Below, piece by piece: positions 48,812-60,338 of a stretch of 64,000 bases of DNA. Numbering within the stretch: the first letter of the stretch is position 1; each line of letters begins with the position of its first letter. Position numbers and translations under genes: made by a program. The notes under the pieces were generated by a model. That model did no database searches, was not told the origin of the DNA, and was given only the letters and a program-made list of their open reading frames with translations. Source of the DNA: Cyanobium sp. CH-040 (lineage in GTDB: Bacteria > Cyanobacteriota > Cyanobacteriia > PCC-6307 > Cyanobiaceae); NCBI RefSeq assembly GCF_024346135.1, contig NZ_JAGQCJ010000004.1:62001-126000 (forward strand). The letters run 5' to 3'.

Positions 48812-49021
48812 TCAGTCCTCATCGAAGGGTTCCTGATCCACCAGGTGCAGGTAGGGCCTGGCCAGGTCGGGACGGTGAATCGCCAGCGCCCGCATCAGAT
48901 GCCAGTCGGAGAGCCCGTCGAACGGGCTGGGGTAGTCGTCCTCCTCGAGCCGGCGGGCCAGGGCGGCGACGCCCGCCTCATCGAAGGCCGCCAGGCGTTC
49001 GGGGGTGATCGAGGCGGTCAT
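48812..49021 (-). CDS. DUF2555 protein
   Basis: The 69-residue acidic protein has the pattern DEAGVAALARRLEEDDYPSPFDGLSDWHLMRALAI of DUF2555, a small cyanobacterial family of unknown role. It is 3 nt from the start of coaBC and probably co-transcribed with it. Confidence 0.85.
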   Translation of the reverse strand: MTASITPERLAAFDEAGVAALARRLEEDDYPSPFDGLSDWHLMRALAIHRPDLARPYLHLVDQEPFDED

Positions 49022-49063
49022 CGGCGGCAGGGGGGCACAACGGGGAATAATGGTGGTGCTGGC

Positions 49064-49136
49064 GGGGAATTAGCTCAGCTGGTAGAGCGCTGCGATCGCA
49101 CCGCAGAGGTCAGGGGTTCGAGTCCCCTATTCTCCA
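49064..49136 (+). tRNA. tRNA-Ala (anticodon CGC)
   Basis: This is a 73-nt cloverleaf. The acceptor stem is GGGGAAT/ATTCTCC, the D arm GCTCAGCTGGTAGAGC, the anticodon stem CTGCG/CGCAG around ATCGCAC, and the T arm contains GGGGTTCGAGTCCCC. The anticodon is CGC, for GCG codons. CCA is not encoded. Confidence 0.96.
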
Positions 49137-49151
49137 CTCCCCGACCGAATC

Positions 49152-49313
49152 ATGGACTGGACCCCCGAGGCCGAGGAACGCCTCCGCGAGGTGCCGTTCT
49201 TCGTCAGGCCAGCCGTTCGCAACCGCATCGAACGGCTGGCCGGCGAGGAAGGCCTGAGGCGGATCGATGTGCCGTTCTACGAACAGGCCAGGGCGCGTTT
49301 CGCCCGGCGGTGA
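49152..49313 (+). CDS. Stand-alone PCP_red-like (protochlorophyllide reductase C-terminal domain-like) protein
   Basis: A 53-residue protein starts at ATG 49152, 16 nt after the tRNA. DWTPEAEERLREVPFFVRPA followed by a helical RNRIERLAGEEGLRRI and a short end matches the small domain found at the C-terminus of ChlB of the dark protochlorophyllide reductase. Free-standing copies are common in cyanobacteria. Their role is not settled. Confidence 0.85.
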   Translation: MDWTPEAEERLREVPFFVRPAVRNRIERLAGEEGLRRIDVPFYEQARARFARR

Positions 49314-49374
49314 GCGTTCCGGCCGGCGCCGACCCCCCGATGGGGTAAAAGAGACGCACTTCCGACCGTCTTTC

Positions 49375-49572
49375 ATGTCGCAATCCAAGCGCGAACAGGT
49401 GGTGAGCCACCTGCGCTACATCCGCCAGGAGCTTCGCGAAATGCACCAGGGCGTGATGGAGGACGGGCTGCTGCCGGAAGCGGGAGAGGTGCGCGGCGTG
49501 ATGGCCCAGATGGAAGCCCTCCTGGAACTGCTGGAGGGCAAGTCCAGCCGCAAGAAGGACAGCGACGCCTGA
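49375..49572 (+). CDS. Conserved small helical protein
   Basis: The 65-residue protein (ATG 49375) begins SKREQVVSHLRYIRQELREM, followed by EDGLLPEAGEVRGVMAQMEALLELLEG and a basic tail. It should be two helices and cytoplasmic. It looks conserved in picocyanobacteria, but I know no function. It ends upstream of a terminator at 49680. Confidence 0.75.
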   Translation: MSQSKREQVVSHLRYIRQELREMHQGVMEDGLLPEAGEVRGVMAQMEALLELLEGKSSRKKDSDA

Positions 49573-49679
49573 ACCGCTGCAACCGGCGGCGTCAAGGCCT
49601 GAAGAGGACGCTCCGTCAAACGTCCTCGCCACCCTTGCCGGCCGAGCACCGGAACGCTTCCTTGTTGGGGTCCCCATCA

Positions 49680-49713
49680 CCCGGCTCGGGCCTCTGAGGC
49701 TCCGGGCTTTTTT
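49680..49713 (+). terminator. Intrinsic terminator
   Basis: CCCGG pairs with CCGGG, enclosing an inner GCCT-CTG-AGGC stem, and six T follow. It would end the PCP_red-like/helical protein transcript. In the rest of the 330-nt gap (49573-49902) I see no gene. Confidence 0.8.
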
Positions 49714-49902
49714 ATTGGCATCCCCTATCGGTAGTGCTTCAGACCTTGCGCCACGCAAGAGATGGTGTAGACAGGTGTCGGCAGGGCTGGGCCGGGTGAT
49801 GGGGATCGCCAGTCGCTGACCCTGCCGCCTTCCTCCGCCGCCCCGTTCAACGGACGGGAGCGGCGGCTCCCGGCCAGGATCAACAGGCGCCTGAGCCAGC
49901 CG

Positions 49903-50274
49903 ATGCGAACACCGCTGCCGGCCCCGACGACCGGGCCACGCCCCCTGCAGCAGACCCGTTTCCAGCGCAGCCTGGTGCAGGTCGGAGCCCGGCTTGTGGC
50001 CTGGGCCGCGAACCCCTGGCGCCGCGCCTCGCTGCAGCTGATCACGCTGCTGATCAGCTTCTCCATCGGCGGGGTGGTGGGATCCATCAGCGGACAGATC
50101 GGGCAGATCGATCCGGTCGGGGCGCTGCTGTGCGTGCTCACCATGGAACTGGCGGTGCGCGCCCGCGGCCCCCTGCGCCGCCGCCCCGGTGATCCCCTGC
50201 CGCTGCAACTGCTGGACATGGGCCGCATCGGCCTTCTCTACGGCCTGCTGCTGGACGGCTTCAAGCTGCTCTAG
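49903..50274 (+). CDS. DUF565/Ycf20-like membrane protein
   Basis: The 123-residue protein has a basic N-terminus and two membrane segments, [19 protein letters not shown] at about residues 44-62 and [15 protein letters not shown] at about 71-86. A third weak helix lies at the end. The layout and [11 protein letters not shown] turn fit Ycf20/DUF565. In algae and plants Ycf20-like proteins affect non-photochemical quenching; a similar role here is inference. It overlaps the convergent pyrB by 4 nt. Confidence 0.8.
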   Translation: MRTPLPAPTTGPRPLQQTRFQRSLVQVGARLVAWAANPWRRASLQLITLLISFSIGGVVGSISGQIGQIDPVGALLCVLTMELAVRARGPLRRRPGDPLPLQLLDMGRIGLLYGLLLDGFKLL

Positions 50275-51290
50275 CCGTCGGCGGCCGCCAGGAGATAGAG
50301 CAACGCCATGCGCACCGGGATGCAGTTGCGCACCTGCTCCTCCACCAGGCTGCAGGCGGGATCGTCCAGCAGGGCGCCGGCCAGCTCCACTCCCCGGTTC
50401 ACCGGTCCCGGGTGCAGCACCGGCACCGGCCGCCCGCAGAGGGCCAGCCGATCGTGCGTGAGCCCGTAGCAGCGGTGGTAGCTCTCCAGGGTGGTGAGCA
50501 GGTGCTGGTGCATGCGTTCCTTCTGCAGCCGCAGCGTCATCACGGCATCAGCGCCCGGCAGGGCCTCCTCCAGGCTGCGCACCAGCCGCACGGGGCCACG
50601 GTGAGGCACCGGATCGACCGCCTGACCCGGGGGCGGCGCCGCCACGAAGTCGGCGAACTGGTCCGGCAGCAGCGTCGGCGGACCGCAGAGCACCACCTCG
50701 GCGCCACAGGCCGTGAGGGCCCAGAGGTTGGAACGGGCGACGCGGGAGTGGAGCACGTCACCCACGATCACCACCCGGCGCCCTCGCAGTGCCTCTGGAG
50801 AAGGGGCATCCGGACTGAAGTGGCGGGCCAGGGTGAAGAGATCGAGCAGCCCCTGGCTGGGGTGGCTGTGCAGTCCATCGCCGGCGTTGAGCACGGCCAC
50901 CCGATCCCCGCTGCGGTCGAGGGCCTCCGCCAGGATCTGGGGCACCCCGGCGCAGCCGTGACGCACCACGAGCAGGTTGGCCCCCATGGCCACGTAGGTG
51001 CGGGCGGTGTCGAGGAGGCTTTCGCCCTTGACCAGGGAACTGGACCCTGGGGCGAAGCTCTGCACATCGGCCGACAGGCGCCGGGCCGCGAGCTCGAAGC
51101 TGCTGCGCGTGCGCGTGCTGGCCTCGAAGAACAGCGTGGTCATCAGCCGGCCCTGCAGGGCGGGCAGCTTGCGGGTGCCCGTCACGGGCAGGTTGCGGAA
51201 GCGCTGGGCCAGTTCCAGCACGGTGGTGAAGTCGTCGGTCGAGAAGGCCGACAGATCGATCACATGGCGGTGATCCCAGCCGCTCAACAC
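50271..51290 (-). CDS. pyrB: Aspartate carbamoyltransferase, catalytic subunit
   Basis: The 339-residue enzyme makes N-carbamoyl-aspartate for pyrimidines. The carbamoyl-phosphate loop STRTR is at residues 58-62 ([16 protein letters not shown]). [37 protein letters not shown] and [13 protein letters not shown] follow. The start is GTG 51290, giving [13 protein letters not shown]. No regulatory pyrI is adjacent. Confidence 0.96.
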   Translation of the reverse strand: MLSGWDHRHVIDLSAFSTDDFTTVLELAQRFRNLPVTGTRKLPALQGRLMTTLFFEASTRTRSSFELAARRLSADVQSFAPGSSSLVKGESLLDTARTYVAMGANLLVVRHGCAGVPQILAEALDRSGDRVAVLNAGDGLHSHPSQGLLDLFTLARHFSPDAPSPEALRGRRVVIVGDVLHSRVARSNLWALTACGAEVVLCGPPTLLPDQFADFVAAPPPGQAVDPVPHRGPVRLVRSLEEALPGADAVMTLRLQKERMHQHLLTTLESYHRCYGLTHDRLALCGRPVPVLHPGPVNRGVELAGALLDDPACSLVEEQVRNCIPVRMALLYLLAAADG

Positions 51291-51309
51291 CCGGCACCGG
51301 CGGACCCCT

Positions 51310-51930
51310 TCAACCTAGGGGCCGGCGGGACGGCTGAGGATCCCCCGGGGCACGCCGGCTGACGCTGCGGCTGCGGCGCAGATACCAGCGCCAGGGGAGT
51401 TCCCTGCCCTGGCTGATGCCGATGCGCTCCGTCTGCACCAGGTCGGCGGCGGCCAGCGCCAGGGCCTCGGGACGCGGCGACAGCCAGAGACCCCGGCCAG
51501 CAGCCACCGGCGCGCCATCGTGGCGGCGGTCGATGCCGAAGCGCCGCGCCAGCAGCCCGGGCCCGGCGGCGCTGCGCTCCGCCTCCCCGGGGAGTTCAGC
51601 GGCCCGCAGCAGCACGCCACCGGCCCAGTCGGCCCTGTCGGTGACCACGTTCACGCAGTGGTGCACCCCGTAGGTGAGATACACGTAGAAGTGCCCCGGC
51701 TTCCCGAACAGGGTGGCGTTGCTGGGGCTGCGGCGGCGGTGGCCATGGCAGGCGGGTTCGCTCTGGCAGTAGGCCTCGGTCTCCACGATCACGCCCCAGA
51801 GGTGGGAGCCGTCAGGCTGTTGCCGCACCAGCAGGCAACCCACCAGCTCCGGCGCCACCGCCCGGGCCGGACGTGCAAAGAAGGCGGTGGGCAGCACAAT
51901 GGAGGTCAGCTCTTGCGCCGTAACCACCAT
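51310..51930 (-). CDS. DNA-3-methyladenine glycosylase (AAG/MPG family)
   Basis: The 206-residue protein excises alkylated purines. It has [23 protein letters not shown], the Glu-containing catalytic [43 protein letters not shown] and [14 protein letters not shown]. This is the mammalian MPG-type fold. ATG 51930 overlaps the start codon of the divergent gene at 51929; GTG 51906 is another possible start. Confidence 0.92.
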   Translation of the reverse strand: MVVTAQELTSIVLPTAFFARPARAVAPELVGCLLVRQQPDGSHLWGVIVETEAYCQSEPACHGHRRRSPSNATLFGKPGHFYVYLTYGVHHCVNVVTDRADWAGGVLLRAAELPGEAERSAAGPGLLARRFGIDRRHDGAPVAAGRGLWLSPRPEALALAAADLVQTERIGISQGRELPWRWYLRRSRSVSRRAPGDPQPSRRPLG

Positions 51931-52084
51931 GGACAGCTCCGCCGCCACCGCGGCCTCCGGCTTCAACCTGGGCACCGTGCTGCTGGCCGTGAGCGGCCTG
52001 TTCTGCCTGGCCACGCTGTTCTTCGGCACCAAGGGCGGGTACTACGACACGGACGACTACGACGGCAACGGCACCGCCCACTGA
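51929..52084 (+). CDS. Small single-helix membrane protein
   Basis: The 51-residue protein (ATG 51929) has a Ser/Thr/Ala N-terminus, one membrane helix about residues 13-32 and an acidic, Tyr-rich end [17 protein letters not shown]. The size and shape resemble small photosystem or NDH subunits of the thylakoid, but I cannot assign it. In-frame starts upstream (51887) would overlap the divergent glycosylase gene further. Confidence 0.8.
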   Translation: MDSSAATAASGFNLGTVLLAVSGLFCLATLFFGTKGGYYDTDDYDGNGTAH

Positions 52085-52128
52085 GCCGGCAGCAACCAGC
52101 AACCGGCACGATGCCACGGGCGGGTGGC

Positions 52129-52419
52129 TCAGCCGCTGAGGCGCTCCGCCTCCGGACAGTCGTCGGCCATCGGCAGCTCCTCGCCGGGAGCGCGGCACAC
52201 ATAGGAGAGGCGTGTGCTCACAGCACCGATCGAGTCGAGGCGGACGCTCTCCTCCCAGCTGTGGGCTTCGTCATCATCGGTGGCGTCGTAGCGGAGGGTG
52301 ACCAGATCACCGTCGATCTCCACCACCAGCGCCTCTTCGATCCAGCGCTGCTGGTCCCGCAGAAACACCCACACCGGCCGGCGCTCGGCGGAGAATTGAT
52401 AGAGCTTGCGATGCAGCAT
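52129..52419 (-). CDS. Conserved cyanobacterial small protein (DUF6679-like)
   Basis: The 96-residue protein (ATG 52419) has RKLYQFSAERRPVWVFLRDQ, then RWIEEALVVEIDGDLVTLRY, and an acidic DDEAHSWEESVRLDSIGAV. The pattern suggests a small beta-barrel, and I recall it as a cyanobacterial DUF (6679). No membrane segment or catalytic motif is seen. Function is unknown. Confidence 0.75.
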   Translation of the reverse strand: MLHRKLYQFSAERRPVWVFLRDQQRWIEEALVVEIDGDLVTLRYDATDDDEAHSWEESVRLDSIGAVSTRLSYVCRAPGEELPMADDCPEAERLSG

Positions 52420-52538
52420 GGGCGCCAACGGCTCAGCTCGCCCACCGATCCTAGGCAGGGTGGGCAGGGTTGCCGCTGTTCACCCTGACCCGTTCAGCCG
52501 GCTTCGAGCCGCCCCTTCAGCCCACCCTCACCACAGCC

Positions 52539-53339
52539 ATGACCGAGATCGAGGCCCCCATCCCCGCGGGCAGCGCCGACACGGAGGCCATCCGGCTGCA
52601 GCTGCGCAGCTGGCCGGAAGTGGAGGCCTATCTGGAGCGCTGCCGGGGTGTGATCGTGCCCCTGGGATCGACTGAACAACACGGCCCCAGCGGCGCCATC
52701 GGCACCGACGCCCTCACCGCCGAGGCAGTGGCGCTGGAGGTGGGCCGGCGCACCGGTGTGCTGGTCACCCCCACCCAAGCCTTCGGCATGGCCGAGCACC
52801 ACCTGGGGTTCGCCGGCACCGTGAGCCTCCAGCCCTCCACCCTGATGGCGGTGCTGCACGACGTGGTGCTGTCCCTGGCGCGGCACGGCTTCGAGCGCAT
52901 CTACGTGATCAACGGCCATGGCGGCAACATCGCCACCGGCAGGGCCGCCTTCGCCCAGGCCCATGCCACCGCCGCGGCCCGGGGGCTGCCGGTGGCGCCA
53001 CGGCTGCGCTGCAAGCTGGCCAACTGGTTCATGGCCGCTCCGGTGATGCAGAAGGCGCGGGAGCTCTACGGGGATCGCGAAGGGCACCACGCCACCCCCA
53101 GCGAGATCGCCCTCACCCTGCATCTGGAACCGAGCCTGATCGACAAGCAGCGGCCCCTGCCGGAACCACCGCCGGCCGGACCGATCCACGGCCCCGAGGA
53201 CTTCCGCCGCCGCCATCCCGACGGTCGCATGGGCTCGGATCCCTACCTGGCCAGGGCCGACCACGGGCACACCTTCCTGGACCTGGCCGCCACGGCCCTG
53301 GCGGCGGATCTGCAGACGTTCCTGACGGCGGAGGACTGA
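52539..53339 (+). CDS. Creatininase-family metal-dependent amidohydrolase
   Basis: The 266-residue protein (ATG 52539) has the creatininase signature: VIVPLGSTEQHGPSGAIGTD, with metal ligands Glu and His and the downstream Asp. FGMAEHHLGFAGTVSL, VINGHGGNIA and EGHHATPSEIALTLHL follow. Relatives include MftE-like peptidases and FAPy deformylase (ArfB), so the substrate cannot be named. gatC follows after 67 nt. Confidence 0.9.
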   Translation: MTEIEAPIPAGSADTEAIRLQLRSWPEVEAYLERCRGVIVPLGSTEQHGPSGAIGTDALTAEAVALEVGRRTGVLVTPTQAFGMAEHHLGFAGTVSLQPSTLMAVLHDVVLSLARHGFERIYVINGHGGNIATGRAAFAQAHATAAARGLPVAPRLRCKLANWFMAAPVMQKARELYGDREGHHATPSEIALTLHLEPSLIDKQRPLPEPPPAGPIHGPEDFRRRHPDGRMGSDPYLARADHGHTFLDLAATALAADLQTFLTAED

Positions 53340-53406
53340 GGCGACGGGGGCTCACGGAAGCTGACCTGGGCTAGCGCTAGCGTCGCGCCAGCCGCCCAGC
53401 AGTCCG

Positions 53407-53700
53407 ATGAGCAAGATCAGCGCCGACGACGTGCGCAAGGTGGCCGGCCTGGCCCGGCTGGCCCTGCCGGAAGAGAAGATCGCCACCTACACCACCCAGC
53501 TGGAGCGGATCCTCGACTACGTGGACCACCTGCAGGCCGTGGACACCGAGGGGGTGCCCCCAACCACGCGCGCCGTGGAAGTGGTGAACGTCACCCGCGA
53601 GGACCAGGTGGAGCCCACCCGGGTGCGCGACGCGCTGCTCGAACTGGCACCCCAGCGGGAGGGAGACTTCTTCAGGGTGCCGAAGATCCTCGGCGAGTGA
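53407..53700 (+). CDS. gatC: Asp/Glu-tRNA amidotransferase subunit C
   Basis: The 97-residue protein shows the GatC pattern: [45 protein letters not shown], then [21 protein letters not shown] and [10 protein letters not shown]. It holds GatA and GatB together so that mischarged Glu-tRNA(Gln) becomes Gln-tRNA(Gln). gatA and gatB are not in the window. Confidence 0.95.
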   Translation: MSKISADDVRKVAGLARLALPEEKIATYTTQLERILDYVDHLQAVDTEGVPPTTRAVEVVNVTREDQVEPTRVRDALLELAPQREGDFFRVPKILGE

Positions 53701-53704
53701 ACAC

Positions 53705-54694
53705 TCAGCGCACCGGCGACACAGCCGTGCGGTGAAGCAACTCCAGCACCCGACGGCGTGCATGGCGGGTGGGCATCAGGGCCGCCAGGGGACGCAGCTT
53801 GCTGCGGCGTTTTCTGTGGCTGCGCACCCCCAGCAGGATGTCGTAGAGAAAATTGAGCACATCACTGCGGGATTCGAACAACCCCAGGCGCTGAGGGGAG
53901 CCCTTGGCATCGAGCAGATGCTTGGTGGCGTGATAGGCAGGCCGGTACTCGAACCAGGGAATTGAAGGCCAGAGATGGTGAACGAGGTGATAGTTCTGAC
54001 CCATGATCAGCCAGTTCATCAGCCTGCCCGGGTAGACGCGGGCGTTATGCCAGCGGTTGCGCGACTGGAAGGGCCGGTGCGGCAGGTAGTCGAAGAACAG
54101 CCCGAGGGTGACGCCGACCATCAGCGCCGGCGCGAACCAGCAGTTGAAGATATAAGGAAGGAACTCGTATTTGGCGGCAGCTACGACAATGGCAATGAAA
54201 ACGCCACGGGCGATTCCCCACTCCAGCAGCTCATAGCGACGCCAGAGGCGACGCTGGAAAAAGAAGACTTCGTGATAAAAGAAGCGTGGCGCGATCAACC
54301 ACAGCGGCCCGAACGTGCTGACGATGTGATCGGGATCGTGTCTGGGGTCGTTGACGTGCGCATGGTGCTGGAGATGCACCCGGGTGAACACCGGAAAACT
54401 GAAGCCCAGCAACAGGGCAGCGCCGTGCCCCATCACCGCGTTCCAGAAGCGGTTCGGATGGGCGGCGTTGTGGCAGGCGTCATGGATCACCGTGCCCTCC
54501 AGATGCAGGGCCAGAAAGCCGATGATCAGCAGCGGCAACAGGGGCCACTGGCCCACGAACCAGCCCCAGATGCTCAGGCCGGCCAGGGCGTAACCCACGA
54601 GGAACAGACCCACGGTGGGGTTCCAGGGACCCGGCGGATCGAGGAACTGCTTGGGAACCGAGCGTGGCAGCGCTGCGGCCGGGGCCAGGGTCAT
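53705..54694 (-). CDS. crtR: Beta-carotene hydroxylase, CrtR type
   Basis: The 329-residue membrane di-iron enzyme (ATG 54694) hydroxylates beta-carotene rings to zeaxanthin. Its histidine boxes are HDACHNAAH from residue 71, HLQHHAH from 107 and NYHLVHHLWPSIPW further on. Membrane segments lie around 27-65 and 88-105, with more in the middle. The sequence looks closer to cyanobacterial CrtR than to fatty acid desaturases. It is convergent with gatC, 4 nt apart. Confidence 0.9.
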   Translation of the reverse strand: MTLAPAAALPRSVPKQFLDPPGPWNPTVGLFLVGYALAGLSIWGWFVGQWPLLPLLIIGFLALHLEGTVIHDACHNAAHPNRFWNAVMGHGAALLLGFSFPVFTRVHLQHHAHVNDPRHDPDHIVSTFGPLWLIAPRFFYHEVFFFQRRLWRRYELLEWGIARGVFIAIVVAAAKYEFLPYIFNCWFAPALMVGVTLGLFFDYLPHRPFQSRNRWHNARVYPGRLMNWLIMGQNYHLVHHLWPSIPWFEYRPAYHATKHLLDAKGSPQRLGLFESRSDVLNFLYDILLGVRSHRKRRSKLRPLAALMPTRHARRRVLELLHRTAVSPVR

Positions 54695-54783
54695 GGGCGC
54701 GGACGAATCCGGGGCGATCGCACGGTGGGCCTGCAACTTAGGCAACGGTTCCGGTGCCCCGGGAGGCGGGGCCTGGCCGGCGA

Positions 54784-54865
54784 TGCCCACCGGGGGACTT
54801 GAACCCCCACGACCGAGGTCACTGGAACCTAAACCCAGCGCGTCTACCAATTCCGCCAGGTGGGC
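54784..54865 (-). tRNA. tRNA-Leu (anticodon UAG)
   Basis: This is an 82-nt class II tRNA on the minus strand. The acceptor stem is GCCCACC/GGTGGGC with discriminator A, and the D arm contains GGAATTGGTAGA. The anticodon stem CTGGG/TCCAG closes TTTAGGT, giving TAG; the T arm is GGGGG/CCCCC around TTCAAGT. CCA is not encoded. Confidence 0.95.
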
Positions 54866-54973
54866 AGGCCCACGACTGTAGGCATCGCTGACGGGAGGGG
54901 CGCAGCGGAGTTGGGCGGCGGGGATGGGCGATCCCGGTGCGGCTCAGAATGGCGGCAAACCGCGCCCCCGGCC

Positions 54974-55672
54974 ATGCTCGCCACCCTGGGCGGAGCCCTC
55001 GCACTGGTGCTGGGGCTCGCCGTGCTGCTGCTGCCGCTGCTGGTGCCGGAGCTGAGCCGCTCCCGCGACGCCCTCTGGGGCGCGGTGGTGCTGCTGCTGG
55101 GCCTGGTGCTGGTGACCAGTGCCGAGCGGCTCACCGGCGCCCCGATGCTGGGAGTGCTCTGCGGCAGCCTGCTCATCGGCCGGCTGGGGGTGGAGGTGGC
55201 GCAGGGCCGCTGGCGGCAGCTCACGGAGGAGGAGCGCCAGCGGCTCTGGTCGGCGGAGCGCTGGCAGAGGGCCCTGGGCGAACTGGGCGGCACCGCCGCC
55301 AGGCTCTGGGAGATGGCCGCTGAGGTGGTGCGGACGGCAGGAACCTGGCTGGGAGCACGAAACCGGCCCCGCGGCGGCGGCAAGCGCTGGGTGCGGCCGG
55401 AGCCCACGTCTGCGGAACCCTCCTTCCCGGAATCGACAGCCGCCGAGCCCGCCAGGAAGGACTCGCCCGCAGCGGTGGAGGCCGGTTCTGCAGCGGAGCC
55501 CGCGCCCGCGCCGGAACCCCTCTCCACCGCCGAAGTCCCCGATGCACTCGTGGTGCAGTCGTTCGAGGAGATCGAGGCGCTGATCCAGGCCAGCGAAGAG
55601 CCTGCCAACGACGATGCCGATGCTGCCGACGGTGCCGCGGACGCTTCGGGGCCTTCGAGCCGGGCGGGATAA
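54974..55672 (+). CDS. Membrane protein with acidic tail, possibly Ycf66-related
   Basis: The 232-residue protein (ATG 54974) has three or four hydrophobic segments in the first 80 residues: LGGALALVLGLAVLLLPLL, then LWGAVVLLLGLVLVTS, then GVLCGSLLIGRLGVEV. A charged middle (to about 150) and a long Ala/Pro/Glu-rich acidic tail follow. The order of helices and an Arg-Asp before the second helix recall the Ycf66 protein at 8459-9445. It lies 24 nt before ileS and is probably co-transcribed. Function is unknown. Confidence 0.75.
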   Translation: MLATLGGALALVLGLAVLLLPLLVPELSRSRDALWGAVVLLLGLVLVTSAERLTGAPMLGVLCGSLLIGRLGVEVAQGRWRQLTEEERQRLWSAERWQRALGELGGTAARLWEMAAEVVRTAGTWLGARNRPRGGGKRWVRPEPTSAEPSFPESTAAEPARKDSPAAVEAGSAAEPAPAPEPLSTAEVPDALVVQSFEEIEALIQASEEPANDDADAADGAADASGPSSRAG

Positions 55673-55696
55673 TCCCTCCTTGCCGCCTCCGGGCCC

Positions 55697-58740
<3,044 letters not shown>

Positions 58741-58744
<4 letters not shown>

Positions 58745-59238
58745 CACCGGACCAGCTGATCCAGGCTCTGGAGCTGGTGCCCCATCCCGAGGGCGGCCAT
58801 TACCGGGAGACCTACCGCGCCCGGATCCAGGTGCCCACACCACGGGGACCCCGGGCCGCCAGCACCGCCATCCTGTTTCTGCTGGCGACGGGGGAGTTCT
58901 CCCGCTGGCACCGCATCCGCTCCGATGAGGGCTGGCACCACCACGGCGGCGGCGGCCTGACGCTCTACGAGCTCTGCCCGGCGGGACGCGCACGCCGCAT
59001 CCGCCTCGGGCTGGACCTCGGCGCCGGCGAACGGCCCCAGCATGTGGTGCCGGCCGGCAGCTGGTTCGCCGCCGAGCCCCGGCCGGGCACCCCCTGGAGC
59101 CTGGTGAGCTGCACGGTGGCCCCAGGGTTCGACTTCGACGATTTCGAACTGGCCGCGCCGGAGCAGCTCAGCCCCCACCGCAGCGCTCTGAGCCCTCTCT
59201 GCCCGCACTGGCAGCGCCTGCTGACGGCCGGAGCGTGA
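58741..59238 (+). CDS. Cupin-5 (DUF985) protein
   Basis: The 165-residue protein begins GTG 58741, overlapping the ileS stop (GTGA). It has DQLIQALELVPHPEGGHYRETYR, ILFLLATGEFSRWHRI, SDEGWHHHGGGGLTLYEL and VPAGSWFAAEP, the DUF985 cupin pattern. Likely metal ligands are the His residues in WHHH. It is possibly a sugar epimerase-like or carbohydrate-binding cupin, with substrate unknown. Confidence 0.92.
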
Positions 59239-59284
59239 GGCTGCCGCCAGCGGGGCGCGAGCTCGGGTCCACAGGCCCGGGTGC

Positions 59285-59596
59285 TCAGTGCCAGGCGAGC
59301 GGATCGAGAAACGTGTGCGCCGCCGCAGGCCCCGCCAGCCGCTCCTCGGCAGCGGGATTCAGCGGTCCCCGGAGCAGCTCGGCCGTCTCGATCGAGGCTG
59401 CTGCGGGCAGCAGCGGCTGATCCGGATCGAAGGCCGTGGGGTGGCTCACGCTGCTGGAGAAACCACGGAAGATCAGCACCTCGAACGGTTCGCTGCCGCC
59501 GCATTCCGTGGGCAGGACGCCGCGCAGACGCAGCACCCGGTCGGCGCGCCCGCGGCTGATGGCCTCCAGGCCCGTCAGCAGGTCCGCGATCGTCAT
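59285..59596 (-). CDS. Conserved cyanobacterial small protein
   Basis: The 103-residue protein (ATG 59596) has a compact core: LLTGLEAISRGRADRVLRLR, then GGSEPFEVLIFRGFSSSVSH and PTAFDPDQPLLP. No signal peptide or membrane helix is seen. I recall it as a cyanobacterial/plastid DUF (7734), but I am not certain. The DUF3177 gene precedes it on the same strand, 65 nt away. Confidence 0.75.
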   Translation of the reverse strand: MTIADLLTGLEAISRGRADRVLRLRGVLPTECGGSEPFEVLIFRGFSSSVSHPTAFDPDQPLLPAAASIETAELLRGPLNPAAEERLAGPAAAHTFLDPLAWH

Positions 59597-59661
59597 GGCT
59601 TGGGGTTCGGCAGAGGGGGTGGGGTGCGGGATGGGTGCGGGACAGAGGCTGCAGAGGCTGC

Positions 59662-60303
59662 CTAGAAGTCGCCCGCGACCCGTCCCACCCGGGGCAGGCG
59701 CACCAGCAGCCACTGCAGCAGGCCGACGGCGTAGGCCACCAGGCCGAGATAGCCGATGAACGCAGCCACGGCGGGAGTCCACTGGCCGCCGAACACGAAC
59801 GCGAACACGCGCTCGAGGTGCCCGTGCAGGCCGATCGGGGCCTCCATCCAGGCAGTGCAGCGGGGGGTGGCCCTCGCCCCGGCATCGAGGCAGTTCAGGG
59901 CCATGGCACTGAAGCCTGCGCTGATCACGGCCCAGAAGCTCACGCTCCACCGCCAGATGCGCGTGGTGAGCGGCAGCGGGCGCCAGGGCGGCAGATCGGC
60001 CAGTTCCTCATTCAGGTCCACCCAGAACCAGAGGCTGCAGGCCACCAGCAGGGGGGCGATCACCAGCAGCACGAACCCGATCGGACGGCGGTCGGTGAGC
60101 AGCAGGGTGCTCACCAGGAGCAGACTCGCCACCTTCCAGTACAGGCCCAGCAGACGCACCAGGGCCTGCTCGCGGCGCACGGCGGCCCACACCAGCAGCA
60201 CCAGGGGCAGGCCCAGGCTGAAGAGAACTCCCATCCGCACATCCAGCCACACCAGCGAGCGGTAGAGCGGTTCCGGCACGACGGCGGTTCGGGAAGACGC
60301 CAT
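59662..60303 (-). CDS. DUF3177 membrane protein
   Basis: The 213-residue protein (ATG 60303) has five hydrophobic segments. WLDVRMGVLFSLGLPLVLLVWAAV, TDRRPIGFVLLVIAPLLVACSLWFWVDLNEELADLPPWRPLP and the C-terminal VGLLQWLLVRLPRVGR define DUF3177, found in cyanobacteria. It is probably in the thylakoid or plasma membrane. The function is unknown. It is divergent from the FIST gene, 35 nt away. Confidence 0.85.
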   Translation of the reverse strand: MASSRTAVVPEPLYRSLVWLDVRMGVLFSLGLPLVLLVWAAVRREQALVRLLGLYWKVASLLLVSTLLLTDRRPIGFVLLVIAPLLVACSLWFWVDLNEELADLPPWRPLPLTTRIWRWSVSFWAVISAGFSAMALNCLDAGARATPRCTAWMEAPIGLHGHLERVFAFVFGGQWTPAVAAFIGYLGLVAYAVGLLQWLLVRLPRVGRVAGDF

Positions 60304-60338
60304 TATCCGTACCTCCCCGCCGGCGATAGGGTCCATTC

